From contig JAGEMR010000068.1 of assembly GCA_021030915.1 (NCBI GenBank), positions 1 through 64,000 on the forward strand: a DNA stretch of 64,000 bases. The letters run 5' to 3'. Numbering within the stretch: the first letter of the stretch is position 1; every line of letters starts with the position of its first letter. Made by a program: the position numbers and the translations under genes. This DNA is from Astrothelium macrocarpum (taxonomy: Eukaryota; Ascomycota; Dothideomycetes; Trypetheliales; Trypetheliaceae). The notes under the pieces are model-generated. The model was not told the origin of the DNA. It saw only the letters and a program-made list of their open reading frames with translations, and made no database searches. Shown one piece after another: positions 1 to 11,682 of this stretch.

Positions 1-333
1 TCGAGCGCGTGGTGGTGAGAGTCAAATTGGGTGGGCGAATGCTCGGGCCGGGCGAATGGTGGTGGAGACTCCTAGTCATCAACCTAAGACCCACCTAGCG
101 CAACACAGCTTTCCCAACTAATGAACTTCGGACTATTCGGACGTCGCGAAGATTATGCAGGCGAAGCCTTTCCGTAGAATCCTTGCTAACTCTAGACGAA
201 TTAATTAGAACGAAAATCAGCCCTCAACCCGGCTCGACGTAAATAATGTGGAGCTTGGCGATATGAGGTGAGTATCTGAGAGCATCATTGATCCAACTTG
301 ACATTCAACCCTCGTTCACCCTCACTTGTAACC
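1..333. other. left-edge non-coding stretch
   Basis: I see no coding frame or RNA here. It is the probable promoter and 5' leader of the aldolase-family gene that starts at 334. Confidence 0.5.
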
Positions 334-1198
334 ATGTCTTCTGATACACTTAAGGCAGTAAGCAGAACAGAAAGCATAAACAGGACATGAGAAATCAAAG
401 CTGATAGAAGTAAAGACTCTTCGTATGCTCATTACAGCCAATCATATTCTCCATTTCCATGGCGCAGTCGATGGCTTTGGCCATGTCTCTGTTCGACACC
501 CTGAGAGACCAGACGTCTATATCATGTGTGGCTATATGCCACCAGCACTTGTGGAGAAGAGCGACGACTTGATCGAATATTACGTCGACGGCAGTGCACC
601 TGTAGATCCAAACGCGAAGAAAGGATACTCCGAACGCTTCATTCACGGCGAGCTCTTCAAACGGTATCCGCACATACAATGCGTCATTCATTCACATGCA
701 GAGACTGTGCTACCCTACGCTATAGGCACTGTCCCGTTGTTGCCAGTGTACCATATGGGCGGTTTCCTTGGCAAAACAGTTCCTGTGTGGGACATTGTAC
801 CTTGTTACGAAGACGATTACCAACAAGACATGCTTGTTAACAATGAGAATCTCGGCGCTTCTCTTGCCGCAAGCTTTTCGTCATCGCAGGATTCTCTGGA
901 ACCAGAAAAAAATGTCGTTTTGATGAAACGTCATGGCTACACGACGCATGGAAAAGACATTCCTACCGCGGTTTACAGGACCATCTATACCCTCATAAAT
1001 GCCCGTGTTCAAAGCGACGCTCTTTCAATCCAAGCAGCTGCTAAGGAAGGGGGCTTAGTTGAAAGTGCAAATGTCTCTGGTCTTTCTGATCGACATGCAA
1101 GAGATTGTCAGAAAATGACTGAGGCTACCCAAGACAAATCATGGAGGCTCTGGGTTAGGGAAGTCGAGTCTTCTCCATTGTATAGAAACAACATCTGA
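334..1198 (+). CDS. class II aldolase/adducin-domain protein
   Basis: The gene has two exons, 334-357 and 416-1198, giving 268 aa. The 58-bp intron has a GTAAGC donor, a CTGAT branch-like site and an AAAG acceptor, with phase 0 on both sides. The family (aldolase_II) includes fuculose-phosphate aldolases, ribulose-5-phosphate 4-epimerases and non-catalytic adducins. Visible family marks are the N-terminal LITANHILHFHG, GHVSVRHP, the metal-site HSHAE about residue 97, and KRHGYTTHG near the C-terminal third. The HxH pair implies that metal binding is retained. Length matches the many intracellular fungal paralogues, most of which have no known substrate. The start at 334 is preferred over the internal ATG at 425 because it restores the usual residues before LITANHIL. 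The exact reaction cannot be told from sequence. Confidence 0.88.
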
Positions 1199-1684
1199 AT
1201 CTCCGTATGTAGTCAATTCAATAGTGCACGTTGACAGTGATGCATGAAACTTAGTCTTGAGTTTTGTTGGTTGAGTTATTTAATTCATAGGTGAATGTAC
1301 AGATGCCGGTCTACAATTCCGCCTCTTTTGGACAAGCCTAAAGCAAAATGAACAATGATTCGTCTCTTGCCCTTCTGAAAAAAAAAAAAGAGCTTTTAAG
1401 TTCGTAGATGAACGAGAGATTGTTGATAACAATGCTCTTCCCCTTAAATAAATATGGCTTAACCTCTTCGGAAATCCTGCCAGTTAGAAACGTATAGAGA
1501 AAGGGGATCTCAAGATATTTCTATACGCGGATCACATATGTTCGACTGCACATCTCCCTCAACTAACGCTTGAAAAACATTTACCAATGGAAGCCCTACT
1601 CAGAAGTTTTAGAAAACCATGACCAGTCATCTCTGCCCTGAGCTTGACGGACCTCATAAAGCATGCCCGCGTCCTCACCAAACT
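1199..1684. other. convergent intergenic region
   Basis: This lies between the 3' ends of the aldolase gene and the minus-strand luciferase-domain gene. I see nothing in it apart from a poly-A run near 1379-1390. Confidence 0.5.
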
Positions 1685-2440
1685 TCAACCCCTATGGCCA
1701 GTCAAATGTGCGATTGCGGCTTTGACAATCTGCTCGATCACATCAACCTCATCCATGGACCTTGGTGCGTAGAGGAAGGTCCAACCATTATGCACCATTC
1801 CAAGTGAACTCAAGGGGAATCGTTCTCCCCAACCAGCCTCGACCACTTTCTTTGCGTCAGCCTCCAATAGCCACACGTGTAGCGAGTTCTCTGCAGGATG
1901 GACGTGAGCAATTTCATGGCCGAGAATCTTGTCTTTGGCACTCGCAGAACGGCCGGGCAAATCAGGTTTGGCATAGATGGCGTCCGTGCTGCGGCCCTCC
2001 GTGATTGACTTGTCCAGAATCAGCAAATCAGGGTACTTTTCTGCGTATTTCCTCGGCAGATCATGAAGGCGCTTATATATGGCTGGATCAAGGGGTGCAG
2101 GCTGCTGACGTTGAGGTAGCGTCCGTGAGATGATTTTTGGCGGAGGTCCCTGTCGCGGGGGGAGGTTGTATAATATATGTGATGGACCATCAGAAGACAA
2201 TCGGGAGGAGTCTCTCAAGTCGTCACTGGATAGTGCACGTAGGACACGGAATTTTGTTATCTTAAGATATCCGTTGAAGTTTGCTGGCGTGCCTCCGGTT
2301 CCAAAAGCAAGCCAGGCAATGTAGTCATTGACCACCCAAATCGCGCCAGCACCCAGAGACGTGCCCAGTAATGCCAGTGACGCGGTTTTCCAGTTAGTTC
2401 TTAGGTTGTGAATCAAGTCATTTGTGAATTTGCTGCTCAT
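1685..2440 (-). CDS. luciferase-domain (DUF5519-type) protein
   Basis: This is a single-exon gene of 251 aa. A hydrophobic stretch at about residues 19-45 (ASLALLGTSLGAGAIWVVND) suggests an N-terminal membrane anchor. A proline-rich linker follows. The C-terminal half carries the conserved core of the fungal luciferase-domain family: GHEIAHVHPAENSLHVWL, then DAKKVVEAGWGERFPL, then a GWTFLYAPRSMDEV segment. The family name comes from distant similarity to a dinoflagellate luciferase domain. No light-emitting role is known in fungi and none is claimed here. The length is normal for the family and no disruption is visible. The ATG at 2440 is the only upstream start in frame and leaves the membrane segment intact. 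Confidence 0.85.
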   Translation of the reverse strand: MSSKFTNDLIHNLRTNWKTASLALLGTSLGAGAIWVVNDYIAWLAFGTGGTPANFNGYLKITKFRVLRALSSDDLRDSSRLSSDGPSHILYNLPPRQGPPPKIISRTLPQRQQPAPLDPAIYKRLHDLPRKYAEKYPDLLILDKSITEGRSTDAIYAKPDLPGRSASAKDKILGHEIAHVHPAENSLHVWLLEADAKKVVEAGWGERFPLSSLGMVHNGWTFLYAPRSMDEVDVIEQIVKAAIAHLTGHRG

Positions 2441-3734
2441 TATGCAAGTTTGATTGGAACAATACTGGGTGATGTTGCTTCAAGAGAATTTGTGGGACTG
2501 GCTGGGCTTGATTAGATGAGAAGATTCAAAATCAGAAAATTTGTCAATTTTCGCAAAGAGATATCATGACGGTTCTCGTAGACGATACGTGAACATGGAG
2601 TATACAATGGTACGATGGTACCAAGCTCGCTATTGGTAGGCTCGTAAAAGACTTCTTTGGCCTTCGTCGTGACCTGCTTACCGACCTCTTACAAAGCCCG
2701 TAGTCCCAATTTACCGCAACCTAATGCGGCCTGAAGATATTGCTTCGCGTCATTCGTTTTATTCGAAGCGTGCCGAGTTCACGCGCTGGACATTCGGATA
2801 AGTGCTGAAGTGCGATGAACGGCATGTGTGCCGCGTTTTGATGATTAAAACGGCTAATGAGTATCGAAAGCGATACCGGTTGATTTGAAGCTGAAATGCG
2901 GAGTAAACCATTTTCCGAAGTCCGATGTTTACGTCATCACCTCCACTACCAGCCACCACGGTACTGGCTCATCTTTAATGGATAAAGTGGTTTGACGGCC
3001 GTCTTGTAATAGCGAATTCCCGCAACAATCATTTACATGAAGTCGGCAATAGTATCACCTCATCAGACTAATACCTTGTGGGTAGGGACAATGTGGACTA
3101 CAGAAGCATCCAGCTCAAAAACGTAGGTGCAGTCGACCTCAACTTGGTGAGAAGCTAAGATTTTTTGCCAAACATGTGGAGAGACTTGGAGCTAGCTATG
3201 GCTCTTGCCCAGGAGAGTAGCATTGTCGCGGAACCCTGATCTAGGCCGAACTTGATAAGCCCAATTTCCTCCTTCTCCTCAGTTCTTCAACGCTGAGATG
3301 CAACAAACATGAACGCCACTAAGACCTCCACAATTGGTAATATCTCCACTAAGATGGTTTATGCTTAGACTTTGGTTGCTTAGATGTATTGCATGATGAT
3401 TTAGAAGCCGCTCAGCAGACGTGTCTCATCGGAATTTGCCAATCCAATTTAACAATTCTTACCTAGTGCTAAACTAGCGTTCTACTGCAGCTTGAGGGCA
3501 CCTGCAGGCATATCTAGGGCATGAACGTGCTCCTTTTCGGGCCTAACAAGCCGCGGTGCGAGCATGCACGATGGGTGTAGGTTGCGGTCCATCTCATTCG
3601 TGCGCCTACTCAACCTTGAACTCAGCTCCAGAAAACTCACTCTTCTTGTTCCAGACAAAGACCAATAGGTCAATTGAAGATAGTCGGTTTCCAGTCGTGA
3701 ATCAGCACCGCAACACTTCACGACTGAGTTGAAG
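2441..3734. other. divergent intergenic region
   Basis: These 1.3 kb separate the 5' ends of the luciferase-domain gene and the FAD monooxygenase. Only short frames without family features occur, so it is probably promoter sequence for both genes plus unassigned DNA. Confidence 0.5.
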
Positions 3735-5081
3735 ATGGCATCAACAGAAAGTACCGACCACATCGATGTTGCTGTTGTTGGCGGGGGAATGGGCGGTCTT
3801 TGTATGGCAATCGGCTTACTCAAACATCCTCATATTCGAGTCCAGATCTACGAAGCAGCACATAAGTTTTCGGAGATTGGTGCTGGAGTTGCATTTGGTC
3901 CCAATGCTCAACGAGCTCTCAAACTAATTGACCAGAAGACAGAGCAAGCGTACCTCCGCCAGGTAACCCACAATATGTCACAGGACTCGAAGAATACCTT
4001 CTTCGAGTACCGATACGGTATGGGCCCTAGAGAAGGCGAGCTCATTGCGGCTCCTCGTAACGAAACTGGCCAAAGCACTGTTCATCGTGCAAAGTTTCTC
4101 GACGAGTTCGTTGCTTTGGTACCTAAGGAAATCGCGCATTTCGGTAAACGACTTGATCAGGTCGAGGACAGCGAAAACGGCGTCAAATTACACTTCAAAG
4201 ATGGTACAAGTGCGACAGCTGATTGCATCATTGGTTGTGATGGTGTCCACAGTGTCATCAGAAAATACATCCTTGGGGAGGACCATCCTGCACTAAACGC
4301 AACTTTCACTAAGAGTGTAGCTTATCGAGGTGAGATTGGTCGATTTAATGCCATATCTTCCATCAATCGCATGACTGACCGGATTATCTTAGGTCTTATT
4401 CCTATGAAAGACGCAGTGGAAGCTATTGGCGAACGATATGCGCAGAATTCCTTCATCTGGGTTGGTTACGGTGGTTGCATAATGACCTATCCCATCGACT
4501 TTGGCGAGACGATGAACATTGTTGCCATCAATAGTTCTTACGACGGCTGGGACGGTCCTTGGGTTCAAAAGGCCGACTACAATAAAATTGCTGAAGAGTT
4601 TTCTGCATGGGGTCCACACGTGCAAAAAATCATCAAGCTCCTAGATCATCCCGAAACAGCTGCATGGTCCATGTGGGACCATCCACCAGCACCAACATAC
4701 TGCCTTGGTAACGTTGCAATGCTGGGTGATGCAGCTCACGCAAGTACCCCGTTCCAAGGACAAGGGGCCGGTCAAGCAATTGAGGACGCTTTCGTACTGG
4801 AGAGCTTGTTTGCCTCAGTGGATACGCGCGCCAAGATCCCTTTGGCATTCCAAGCTTATGACAAAATCCGTCGCCCGCGATCACAAAAGGTGTGTCAAAC
4901 GAGTCGGGAAGCTGGTGAACTATGTGCGCTGCGTCTTCCCAACGTTCTCGATAGTCCAGAAGCATTCAAGGAAAATATCGACTGGCGTATGGATTGGATG
5001 TGGAGTAGAGACATAAAGTTGGAGGCTGATCAAGCGTTGATAATCTTCAACAAATTGATAAACGGTGAAAGCCTCTACTAG
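3735..5081 (+). CDS. FAD-dependent monooxygenase, salicylate-hydroxylase-like
   Basis: This is a single-exon gene of 448 aa. The FAD-binding Rossmann fold is at the N-terminus (DVAVVGGGMGGLCMAIGLL, about residues 12-30). GAGVAFGPNAQRALKLI follows. The DG motif is seen as GCDGVHSVIRK near residue 170, and the second FAD motif as GDAAHASTPFQGQGAGQAIEDA near residue 330. This order is that of class A flavoprotein hydroxylases that use NAD(P)H and oxygen to hydroxylate or decarboxylate aromatic acids. Substrate specificity varies widely in fungi, with roles in catabolism and in secondary metabolism, so salicylate itself is only a guess. All key motifs are intact. The ATG at 3735 is used because the frame opens at a TTG two codons earlier. 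Confidence 0.92.
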   Translation: MASTESTDHIDVAVVGGGMGGLCMAIGLLKHPHIRVQIYEAAHKFSEIGAGVAFGPNAQRALKLIDQKTEQAYLRQVTHNMSQDSKNTFFEYRYGMGPREGELIAAPRNETGQSTVHRAKFLDEFVALVPKEIAHFGKRLDQVEDSENGVKLHFKDGTSATADCIIGCDGVHSVIRKYILGEDHPALNATFTKSVAYRGEIGRFNAISSINRMTDRIILGLIPMKDAVEAIGERYAQNSFIWVGYGGCIMTYPIDFGETMNIVAINSSYDGWDGPWVQKADYNKIAEEFSAWGPHVQKIIKLLDHPETAAWSMWDHPPAPTYCLGNVAMLGDAAHASTPFQGQGAGQAIEDAFVLESLFASVDTRAKIPLAFQAYDKIRRPRSQKVCQTSREAGELCALRLPNVLDSPEAFKENIDWRMDWMWSRDIKLEADQALIIFNKLINGESLY

Positions 5082-6018
5082 ATTAATGTAATTAGAATCG
5101 GACAACCTCTCGCTCAACATGCTCTCGCGGCACGATATTTTGAAGGCTCTAAGCTTGAGTCAAATAGTTTAGTAATTGTATCTCTGAGGGTCTGGGTGTA
5201 AAGTTGCCATTTAACCCGGTGATTTCTGCTGCTAATAGAATGCTCTAGCTTCGTCATGCATTATCACTGCCAAAATGTTCTCTTTGAGTGCCACTTTCCA
5301 CGGCCAAGGTCGCGTTCCCCTTTTGGCCAGGGCCATTGACTTGAATCAATCTTGGAAAGCAAGTGTCCCATGTTTACTGGCAGATTACTGTCTTGAACCG
5401 CCTTGGCACACACCCAAGTCCGATTTGAATCACACAGTCATACGCAAAAAATTGAAGCGTGACCAGAGCCAGCGCATAAGCTGGAGTCCGAATATCAATT
5501 GGATCGTAGGTCCTGGCATGGTTCGATCTTCATCGCTATCCCACTCTAGTCCGGCGGTGATCATTTGGGAAGAAGTCATTTTCGGAAATTTGTGTGAGCT
5601 TGAGTTCCTAACCATCGAATCATACGAGACGAAAGAATCTCGCTCAAAGCTGGACCTCGTATTTGCATTTCCCGACCGCTTTATCCCACCCTAAGGAGAC
5701 GATCGCCGCTGTCACCACAACCAGAAGATAGTGTGGATTCAAAGCTGTCCACTTCCGAGGACAAGGCTCCGATCCGATCAACCTTGTGAGGTCGCACAAC
5801 ATCATCGAAGAGTATAATGGATTCAACGACGAGCATTAATTTGAAGTGAGTACTCTCTGTTGGCTTGTGAAGCAGAGGTTTCCAAGAAGTCCTCTAGGTC
5901 TGGCTAACGATAGCTGAGAACAAGCTTGACAGCAATGATATACTGAACCCATTGGCAGAAAAGCATTATGTGTTCGTGTCTCAAGCAGAAAACGCCAAGC
6001 GACGTGAACGACCAACTC
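5082..6018. other. convergent intergenic region
   Basis: An open frame of 139 codons at 5275-5694 (+) has no recognisable domain, no signal peptide and no convincing splice partners. I do not call it a gene. Nothing else is seen. Confidence 0.4.
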
Positions 6019-6644
6019 TCACGAAGGGCAGTGGTTATCTCCCGGAATGTCATCCGCAGTCTCTTCCTCTCTTTCCCTCGACTTTAAGCTCGCGCCCCTC
6101 AGCACAGGATATTGTTCCTGGCGGATCCCATCGTCCCATTTCTTGTTGTAGTACTCCTCGACCCTTGTGATACGACCTTCGTCATCGATTTCCAATATCA
6201 TGCATACATGGCACTCGTAGTCTTTTCCGCTGGCCTTGACTGCAACCTCTCCACTCGGTCGAAGGATGTCGTTAGTTTGGCGGCCAATCCAGATCTGCTC
6301 CACAACCGCGCCTGTGGGCGTTGGGATGATAGCCTGGCAGAAGCACCATCATCAGTATCTGCATCCAAGGATGGGTCGCTATCACAGGGTGACTAGGAAG
6401 TCCTTACCTTGATCTTGTCATCGAAAGGCTGATTACAATATGTGAAGCTTTCGTGTAGTCCTGCAACAGCCTCGTGGCCGGCTCGACGCAGCAAGAATGC
6501 GTGGTCATACCAGTCGATCTCAGGGTGAAAGATTGACACAAAGTCGTCCATTGAAATTACTGGTTTGAGGAAGCTGGCCACCAATTTTCGAGCCGTGGAT
6601 TCCACCTGGGCGATCCTCTCGGGTGAAATGGTTACAGCAGCCAT
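6019..6644 (-). CDS. SnoaL-like polyketide cyclase-fold protein
   Basis: There are two exons on the minus strand, 6644-6408 and 6333-6019, joined across a 74-bp GTAAGG...CCAG intron in phase 0, giving 183 aa. The product looks like a member of the NTF2-like/SnoaL superfamily. It has an N-terminal helix, then DDFVSIFHPEIDWYDHAF, the segment HEAVAGLHESFTYCN, and after the intron a beta-rich GKDYECHVCMILEIDDEGRITRVEEYY, which is the typical end of the fold. Such small cone-shaped proteins include cyclases, isomerases and many orphan members in fungal secondary metabolism. Length is slightly longer than the usual 130-150 aa because of a polar C-terminal tail. The function of this member is unknown. 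Confidence 0.82.
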
Positions 6645-7971
6645 TGTTCTTATGTATTCTGCGACGTAAGAGATAACATTGACCTTAACTCTCCTTCATC
6701 AGAGGTTGCTTGCCGAATATTAGCTAATATTCAGGCGTGGCGTTCTCGCTGCAGGCTAAGAGCTGCATGTGGCGGGGGGGATGGCATGACCAATGAGATA
6801 AGAAACAGCAACCGATCCTTTATATCGAAGGATTCCAAGGTCAGTAGCAGATGTCGATTGCAAGTCAGTTCAGCCCACAAAATGCCAGCGGATATACTGA
6901 TCTGAGCAAAAACTTGAAGCAAAGTTGGATCAGTGCGCAGGCAGCTTGGAACCGAGGCCTTACGAGTCATGCGGGCGACAGAAATCCCCGCAATTACAAA
7001 ATTCGGCTCTGTATTCACCGCCATATGAATTACGGCTTTCATGAATTTGTCCACCTGATATACGAGCACAGACATCACAATCATCTCCTCTATTGTAGAA
7101 GCAGTCAAGATCCCGTCGCTTTTGTAATTGCATGCAGTCCCAGTAAAAGGGACGTACTTGAGATAAGTATTCTCGCTATTTTTTCTACGGAAAATAACGC
7201 GAGATCAGAAATTGTCAAAAGTTAAACCAGCATTTGTTGAATTTAGGCGCTATTGCTCCCGTCTCGTTTTGGCGGACATGGGATGCAAAAGCAGCGGCAT
7301 ATTGAGTTGAAACCTCGGGCACCCGATTCCTCAGCATATAGCGTTATTGGAGAAAAACGCCCAGAGGCCACCAAATGGCTTTTCCGCGTCTATGAATAGT
7401 GGTGAAGGATAGGATTAAGCGTACTTTGTGCGTGAACTTGCGTCTGATTCTGGGTAAGTCGACTCAATCAATGCATAGGGAAGCGTTGCGGTTAGCGATA
7501 TTGTGTCACCACAGGTCGTAACAAGAAATGCCATTCACGACTGCAACCCAAGTTCGTAAGGATCGAAGATGGACATGTACACATAGACTACTAATAGAGC
7601 AGTAATTACCACCAAAATTCTGTGCTCTTGCTACAATGCTGGTTGAATTTTGATGATTGCGCTTGTCTCATACGCATTTACATAAATTATAAGCCAGAGC
7701 GAGGACGCAGCCTCGAGTTCCCTCACGTCGACCTCGATAATGAATCATGGACTAAACAATTTTACGCCTAGGCAATTAATAGCCGCCATTCTTCACAAGA
7801 ACCACCAAGTCCCTGCAACTTCATGCGATCGTGCACGCGCGGGACGATGTGAAAGTAGGGAATCCGTTATCATGCCTACCAGTGGTTAACTCCACTACGC
7901 CTATCGCTTTCGGCCACCGACCTCACTCGCTCCAACAAAGCAGGTGACAAATCCAGCGTACTTTGAAGCTC
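6645..7971. other. intergenic region without supported genes
   Basis: Over 1.3 kb only short overlapping frames are found on both strands, without domains or consistent splice signals. I see no repeat structure. Confidence 0.4.
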
Positions 7972-9116
7972 CTATGTATTAGCTCTGTTGATTTCTGAAC
8001 GAGAAGCTGCATTTATCGTGGGGGTTATCGCTGGTGATGGACTTGGCATCTCTGATTGTGCAATCATTCTCTCCAAGCTGGTGCTGGTAACCCGCTGATA
8101 ATCCTGATCTTCCTTTAGCACGCTTGCAATCGCATTGCGCTCTTCGTTTTCGAGATCGATTCGCTTGGCCTCAATCCTCTTGAGTTTGTCAAAGATTTCG
8201 AACTCAAGCGTCTCTTTCGTACGCCCGAGTTCCTCAATGTACCGTCCAAGTTCTCGTCGGAGCTCTCTTAGCTTGTTTGCCTGATTTTCTTGCTTTAAGA
8301 TGCAGGAAAAGCATATGGCTTCATCTATAAGTCGTCTGGTCGTATCGGAAGTCATGCGGACTCTATGCACAGCCGTATTGTGAATTTTGCCGATTGACTT
8401 CAGATCAGCGGAGCCAAACTTATTGATGTGCCCGGTGGTTTGGTCGGCCAGAAATACTTGGACCCATTCGCTGAGTTCCACCTGTTCGGCGAATTTCCAT
8501 TGATTCTTGGACAAGATATTGGGCAATTCGCGCTCCGCAAAAGCAAAGCAAGCATTTTCGAGGATAGCTTGGACTTTTACAAACAACTTGTGCTGGATGG
8601 GAAAGGGCAAATATATGGGATAAAGAGTGGGTATGTTTGCAATGGCGGCTGACAAAGATTCCATTTGTGTGCTCATAGTTTCTGTCTCAACTGCTTCCAT
8701 TAGTTGACGAAGCTCAACGCCGAACGACATGGCAACGTACTCTGTTCTTCTCCTTTGCGAGGCCGATTCCAAATGTGCCCGCGTTGTGTGTCAAGCTGAA
8801 TCCCTCCTTCTCGTTCATCGACAGTTTCTCCGATAGCACTCGCTTCATTCTCTGCTAACCAACTTTCTGATTCATCAAGCCTAGGATTCCCGAGAGATGA
8901 CACCTCGAAGAGGTCAGGAAAGTGATGCCGGGCTTGTAGCTCTGATTCAAAGACTTCACTGTTCAGCAGCCTTTTCACAACATCACACACTTTCTTTTTA
9001 GAATGCTCTTTGATGAGAGGTAGGACATTGTACTGTAGCTGATGTCGTGTAACAAGTTTCTCGATCCTCTTGGACTTGCGAAGCTTTGCATCTGGACCTC
9101 GAAAAATGGTCCTCAT
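7972..9116 (-). CDS. uncharacterised coiled-coil protein
   Basis: Two overlapping minus-strand frames are joined by a 50-bp intron (8740-8691). It has a GTACGT donor, a CTAAT branch site and a GCAG acceptor, phase 1 on both sides. The result is exons 9116-8741 and 8690-7972, 364 aa. The N-terminal part is basic (KLRKSKRIEKLVTRHQLQYN). The middle is rich in Glu and Ser. The C-terminal half holds a long heptad-rich helix (LRELRRELGRYIEELGRTKE, then KLKRIEAKRIDLENEER) that should form a coiled coil, and a Ser/Pro tail. I do not recognise the family. The open frame continues 5' of 9116 to about 9341 without an ATG, so a further upstream exon is possible. No neighbour suggests a pathway. Confidence 0.55.
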
Positions 9117-9341
9117 TGCCAGATAGACCTGACGCTCGTCAGGGCGATTTTGATCGATCAAAACTAAATGATAGAACCAATTAGACGGACGAAGAGTAGA
9201 TTGAGTTGAAAAAAAACAGTCGTCACTGTCGGTTTTCCAATTTTTGTGTAATGTCCTTGGTGGAAAGACAGCAAGTGTGTTTACAATTTTCAATGTGGAA
9301 AGACAGGTACTGAGAACAGCGCCAATACTGAGATAGAACAC

Positions 9342-11682
9342 TTATGAGTCACCATAACATGTGTGTTTGCAACCGAGCGCTCCACTCTCATGCATAGTGC
9401 GAAGATCAACCGAGAAAACGTGAGAAGTGATCACAACCTCCGCTGTATCTATCCATGAGATTAGCACTATTGGCCAGGATATTGATATTGATCAGAATGA
9501 AAAGATCCATCACATGTTTTTTTGCTGGCCAATTTTAAAATTCAAGATAAATGAGCATACTATGTTAGCACTGCTCATCTTTTTAAAGTTAAAAAATAAA
9601 AGTGTGTGCCACAGATCAGCGTGTACCACCAGCAGGTGATAAAGTGACGAGCAAACAACTGTTTAGTCATTAAACCCGGCCTGACCAAGGACTCGCCCAG
9701 CCTGCAGCGAGTATATCTTTGGAGAGGTACTCAACACGCCAATCGAACCTACGTAGAATTGTTGCACTATAAAGCGAAATTGGAAGAAGATGCAGAGCAT
9801 TTTCTTAGCATCGTTTGGCTTCAAAGTTACCATCAAATTATATAACCTTTAATTCAATTGAATTATGGTTAGCCTAAGGATAGCTGTAATTAAGGTAATC
9901 AAGCTTGTCGGGCTCTAGGCTCCAAGGTCTCTAGGTAGAGCCTATGTGCTCTAGCTGCTACCATTAGTGAAGGTGGTTAATACATCCTTAGCGGTTCAGT
10001 GTAGGACTACTGACACAAGTAGGATGATCGTCGCCAAACTCCTCGGAGATGTAGGACTGGGACCATGATTCCATCATTGGTATGGCGCATAGACACGTCC
10101 GGAGACAGTCTTGACAACTTCCTGACTTGTCTTGACGTTCGTAATTGCTATGTGCCAAACTCTGCCGTCTTGTAGGGAAACCCCATTGCTTCCACCGCTA
10201 TACAAGGCAGGGATGAGATTGATTGATGTAAAAGATTAGTAGCTGGGTGCAAGACGAGAGCTAACCGAGATGATTGAGGTAAGGCGACTCATAAATATTT
10301 TCTCTCGTCCACAAAGCTTATTTGAACTCGATATTGGCACTATGTCCGATATCTTTCCACAGTGAACGTTCAGCTAGAGTAGTGCCCATAATCGTAAGGT
10401 CCTAGACCCTGTTCCTAGTCGGGTTAGCACTGATTTACAGCTGAGGCGCGTCCGACCGTGGTTAGTAAGAAACTTTGATAAAGCGAAGTGGACTAGGGCT
10501 GAATGAAGCTGTCTCGTTCGCTCAAAATGCACTGATTCTTCGCTGATCGTATCTCATTTGGTTTGCCCGCTGAAGTTTCCTCTTAGATCAAAAAATTTTT
10601 AATCCAATCAGACCATGTAGGCACAGACTTAAAAGGATGAATTCTTCCCACGCTAACGGTTGGACGCGCTTCGGCCAGCTTAGGAGGCTCTGGCATAGCA
10701 TTTGTCGAAGTATTAGGACGAAAGTCATGAGATGAAATTATTGAAGTCCAGGTTCCTCAGAGAGGGACGGAACGGCTATGTACGTTATGAGCTAGTACCA
10801 ATGCGGTAATAGCTACCAGAACAGAGCAGCTTCCTCCAACAGCATTCACGCAACGCCAGTATCTGTTCAATTCCAGCCACAGGGCGTCAAAACCGGGCTA
10901 GCGCTGGTGTGCTTGCGCCTCTTGCTATTGCACTTCCAATGTACGCATCCATTAGAGTCCAACCGCATGGTCACGTTGGATCTGATTTTTTACCCGCAAT
11001 CGCGGCGTATCGTGTTCGGCCCGTCTCAACTTAGATCGATAAGCGGGTAACCATACCGCTACTTAGTATTGCTATAGCGACGTCCGAAGCGGCATTTGTT
11101 GGATATGCGACCCTCGGCAGTACAACTACTTCTTAAAACATCATTTCGCTGATCCTCGAGGGCCTATTGACAAGCTACCTGATCGCGTGCTACGTAGGCG
11201 TGACGGTATAGGCGAGTGCAGAGCCTTCTGCCGGCACGACCAGGATGCCAAAAGAGAAAATCAAATCGTGTTCGTGGGGATCTTGACGGATATTAGAACC
11301 TGGGGCACTCTCAACAAAACTCTTACGAGGAAATGTCGGGTAATCCCCTGCTGTTTTAGCTTCTATTCAAGCAAGCACCCGTGTCAACGGTGAACATGAA
11401 TTGTTTATTGAACGTGTGGGGACCAGTGGCGATTCCTGGCTCGTTGTATTACTATGTCTACGCGCAAAACTGGGATAAGACAACCGAGATCTGGACGTGC
11501 TAACGGCTAGACAAGACCATGTCCGCATATTCTATATCCCGCAAACGCGGGTCGGTGCAATTGGTAGATCCTCTAGAGGTCGTTTTAGGGAGCGCAGACC
11601 AACAAAATACTCCAGTGATACGCCATTCCATACGACTAGCTCAAGCGCCTCTCTCTATTTCGCATTCATCCATATATTCACT
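9342..11682. other. gene-poor region
   Basis: About 2.3 kb contain no supported gene. Stop codons are dense in all frames between about 9650 and 11180. Part of it (about 10733-10850) resembles a segment near 28.45 kb, so it probably contains decayed mobile DNA. Confidence 0.5.
10733..10850. repeat. degenerate dispersed repeat, copy 1
   Basis: This stretch aligns by eye with 28442-28566 in the same orientation. Shared blocks are tgaaat-y-attga-r-gtc, acggctatgtac, a ctagta block, a taat-gct-cc block and caacagc near the end. The spacing is nearly conserved. The two copies are much diverged and non-coding. An LTR or other mobile-element remnant is the likeliest explanation, but the element's ends cannot be defined. 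Confidence 0.5.

Noticed and set aside
5275..5694. 139-codon plus-strand open frame
   Set aside because: No domain, signal peptide or splice-consistent extension; composition is unlike the neighbouring genes.
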